This document shows positions 62,370 through 64,000 of a stretch of DNA of 64,000 nt, piece after piece. Numbering within the stretch: position 1 is the first letter of the stretch; each line of letters starts with the position of its first letter. The notes beneath the pieces were generated by a model that was not told the DNA's origin, did not search any database, and was given only the letters and a program-made list of their open reading frames with translations. The stretch is from Desulfurobacterium sp. TC5-1 (GTDB lineage: Bacteria; Aquificota; Aquificia; Desulfurobacteriales; Desulfurobacteriaceae), in contig NZ_ATXC01000001.1 of assembly GCF_000421485.1 (NCBI RefSeq), positions 186,001 to 250,000 of the forward strand, written 5' to 3'. The position numbers and the translations under genes are program-made.

Positions 62370-63202
62370 TGATTAAGCTTTCAGTAATCATGTGGGATTG
62401 CGGTTTCCGAGAAAGATTTCATGCTATAAAATCTTATCTAAATCAGACTTTGGATAAAAATGTATACGAAGTTATATGGGTGGAATTTTATAGTGATGTA
62501 AAAGAAGAAGTGAAAAAGTTTGCTGATGAACATCCGAATTTTAGAATTTTGACATTGAAAAGGAGTGGTAAGTGGCAATATGGAATTTGTGTAAATGAAG
62601 GTGTAAGAATAGCAAAAGGAGATATTTTAGTTATTTCAGATGGAGATGTTGTTGTAGATGAAAAGTTTTTAGAGGATGAGTTAAGGCTTCATGAAAAGTA
62701 TCTTGATTTACCTTTTATAAATTATCATAGAAGATACGATGAATCGGCAGAGCCACCTGTATATAGATACGACTTAGAATATTTAAATAAAGTTTGTGTT
62801 CTTGTAAATCCAACTAATTATGCAGGGTGTTTTAGCATAAAAAAGAGAGACTTTGTAGCTATTAATGGTTATGAGGAAGATATGGTATTCTCCGGGCCTT
62901 CTGCATGTGCAAAGGATTTCTATATACGGGCTAAAAATGCTGGATATTTCATAAGATGGTCTCCTGAGAAAAGATTGTTTCATCCTTGGCATCCAGGAAC
63001 AACGGTAGGATTTTCCTATTTACTGAGAAAGCAAGAAAGGATAATGAAAATTAGAGATTTAAATGTTGATATTTTACCAAATTTTGGATTCGATAAAAAG
63101 ATAAGAAAAAGTAAATTAGATACCGTTCCTGATTATTCTTTTAAAGAAAAGCTTCAGCTCTTTATTGAATTTCTAATTAAAAAAGCTGTAGGGAAGATTT
63201 AA
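62369..63202 (+). CDS. Glycosyltransferase family 2
   Basis: 277 residues, GT-A fold. S-V-I-M-W-D-C-G at the start, R-I-A-K-G-D-I-L-V-I-S-D-G-D-V-V with the DxD-type metal motif near residue 90, and G-Y-E-E-D with W-S-P-E-K in the acceptor half. AT-rich compared with the housekeeping genes. 1 nt overlap with the oxidoreductase. Confidence 0.85.
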   Translation: MIKLSVIMWDCGFRERFHAIKSYLNQTLDKNVYEVIWVEFYSDVKEEVKKFADEHPNFRILTLKRSGKWQYGICVNEGVRIAKGDILVISDGDVVVDEKFLEDELRLHEKYLDLPFINYHRRYDESAEPPVYRYDLEYLNKVCVLVNPTNYAGCFSIKKRDFVAINGYEEDMVFSGPSACAKDFYIRAKNAGYFIRWSPEKRLFHPWHPGTTVGFSYLLRKQERIMKIRDLNVDILPNFGFDKKIRKSKLDTVPDYSFKEKLQLFIEFLIKKAVGKI

Positions 63203-63204
63203 CA

Positions 63205-63849
63205 ATGAATATATTTGAATTATATCATGCAATGACGTTAAAAAAGAAGTTGTTCTTGAAAGAAGTACCAAGTGCTTTTATAAGAACTAAAACTATTTTT
63301 ACACATATTCCTAAAGCTGCAGGTATAAGCATAACAAGTGCTATTTACGGACATGAAGTGGGGCATATACCGATTAAAATATATAAGAAGATTTTAGGGC
63401 AGGATTTTGACCAATATTTTAAATTTACTTTTGTTAGAAATCCTCTTACTAGGATTATATCTGCATTTTATTTTCTAAAACGAGGAGGACTTAACAAAAT
63501 GGATTACTTATGGGGACGGAGATATGTTTCCCGATATAATGATGTTAATGATTTTATAAAGAATTATCTTACTCGTGACAGTATATGGAGCTATATTCAT
63601 TTCTTTCCGCAATATTATTTTTTAACAGATGATGAGAATAACATATTAGTTGATTTTATTGGGAAAGTTGAAACTCTAAAAAAGGATATTCAAGTTATCG
63701 AAGCTATCTTGAACAGAAAACTATTCATAGAAAGAAAAAATGCTACTAAAAATAAAGGAAAAGTTTCCTTAAAGCCATCTTCTATTGATAAAATTTACTA
63801 TATATATCACAAAGATTTTGAGATGTTCAATTATATACCGGAATCATGA
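63205..63849 (+). CDS. Sulfotransferase family protein
   Basis: 214 residues. The PAPS-binding 5' loop H-I-P-K-A-A-G-I-S-I near residue 35 and the 3'-phosphate motif F-V-R-N-P-L-T-R-I-I-S near 75 identify the heparan/chondroitin-like sulfotransferase family. It would sulfate a surface glycan made by this cluster. 2 nt after the glycosyltransferase and overlapping the following start. Confidence 0.85.
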   Translation: MNIFELYHAMTLKKKLFLKEVPSAFIRTKTIFTHIPKAAGISITSAIYGHEVGHIPIKIYKKILGQDFDQYFKFTFVRNPLTRIISAFYFLKRGGLNKMDYLWGRRYVSRYNDVNDFIKNYLTRDSIWSYIHFFPQYYFLTDDENNILVDFIGKVETLKKDIQVIEAILNRKLFIERKNATKNKGKVSLKPSSIDKIYYIYHKDFEMFNYIPES

Positions 63850-64000
63850 TGATTGGATTATCAAAGTTTCTAATAATGGTTTCCATTTTTTTATCACACT
63901 TGCCGCAATTAAAGGTTCCGATTATTTCAACTACTACGAGACCTGTATTTCAATTATTTTTTCTTCCTATACTTATTGGAAATTCCAATAAGGTTAAGTT
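63846..64000 (+). CDS. N-terminal part of a membrane protein, possibly O-antigen polymerase/ligase
   Basis: ATGATG at 63846 overlaps the sulfotransferase stop. The frame is open to the window edge and encodes hydrophobic helices (S-K-F-L-I-M-V-S-I-F-L, F-Q-L-F-F-L-P-I-L-I). Position in the cluster and hydrophobicity fit Wzy or a ligase, but only about 51 residues are visible. Confidence 0.4.
   Translation, partial: MMIGLSKFLIMVSIFLSHLPQLKVPIISTTTRPVFQLFFLPILIGNSNKVK

Overview
The window looks like a chromosomal segment of a chemolithoautotrophic, hydrogen-oxidising, probably thermophilic bacterium of the Aquificota (Desulfurobacteriaceae-like, e.g. Desulfurobacterium or Thermovibrio). This is an inference from gene content: a four-subunit cytosolic NiFe hydrogenase, succinyl-CoA synthetase plus a four-subunit 2-oxoglutarate:ferredoxin oxidoreductase and aconitase (reductive TCA cycle), flagellar switch genes, and moderately AT-rich DNA with Lys/Glu-rich proteins. 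No rRNA or other marker in the window fixes the taxon.

Layout. 0.1-4.3 kb: hydBGDA hydrogenase operon behind a near-consensus promoter and before a clear terminator. 4.3-12.8 kb: tightly packed + strand genes (membrane thioredoxin, beta-CASP nuclease, PolX, Nnr, NtrY-like kinase, APC permease). 12.9-17.9 kb: sucCD-korDABC, the CO2-fixing core. 17.9-23.9 kb (- strand): a minor-pilin operon (FimT/GspH, PilV, PilW and three large PilX-like paralogues). 24.0-25.1 kb: a decayed PadR-like regulator fused by overlap to an SdpI-like membrane gene. 25.2-28.3 kb: HspR-like regulator and a ClpC-type AAA+ unfoldase. 28.3-34.7 kb: haem synthesis (hemG, hemH), an NDP-forming acyl-CoA synthetase, a ferritin-like protein, LysE, a HAD hydrolase. 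34.7-37.2 kb: fliG-fliM-fliN. 37.4-41.9 kb: SF1 helicase, tRNA-Leu, iron alcohol dehydrogenase, pyrF. 42.0-45.3 kb: an integrin-beta-like vWA lipoprotein and aconitase. 45.3-54.5 kb: NusG paralogue with rfbD, amrS, a YbhB-like protein, dapD, an ExbB/TolQ-like protein, pyk, topA, a phosphoesterase and a carbonic-anhydrase-like protein without the usual zinc ligands.

54.5-59.6 kb is an accessory island. It holds two intact HEPN-MNT toxin-antitoxin pairs, a DUF4258-DUF2283 pair, a GIY-YIG nuclease and decayed MNT, HEPN, cupin and glycosyltransferase genes. Between them lie more than twenty short hairpin repeats whose paired bases change together. One repeat cluster also lies in frame inside the flippase gene at 60.4 kb. 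59.6-64.0 kb begins a polysaccharide cluster (flippase, an FAD oxidoreductase gene split by a single TAG codon, GT2 glycosyltransferase, sulfotransferase, and the start of a membrane protein).

The main candidates for new biology are the co-varying hairpin repeats with the GIY-YIG nuclease, their in-frame insertion into the flippase, the integrin-beta-like lipoprotein, and the three large PilX-like minor pilins with predicted calcium loops and a shared C-terminal W-K-x-Y ending.
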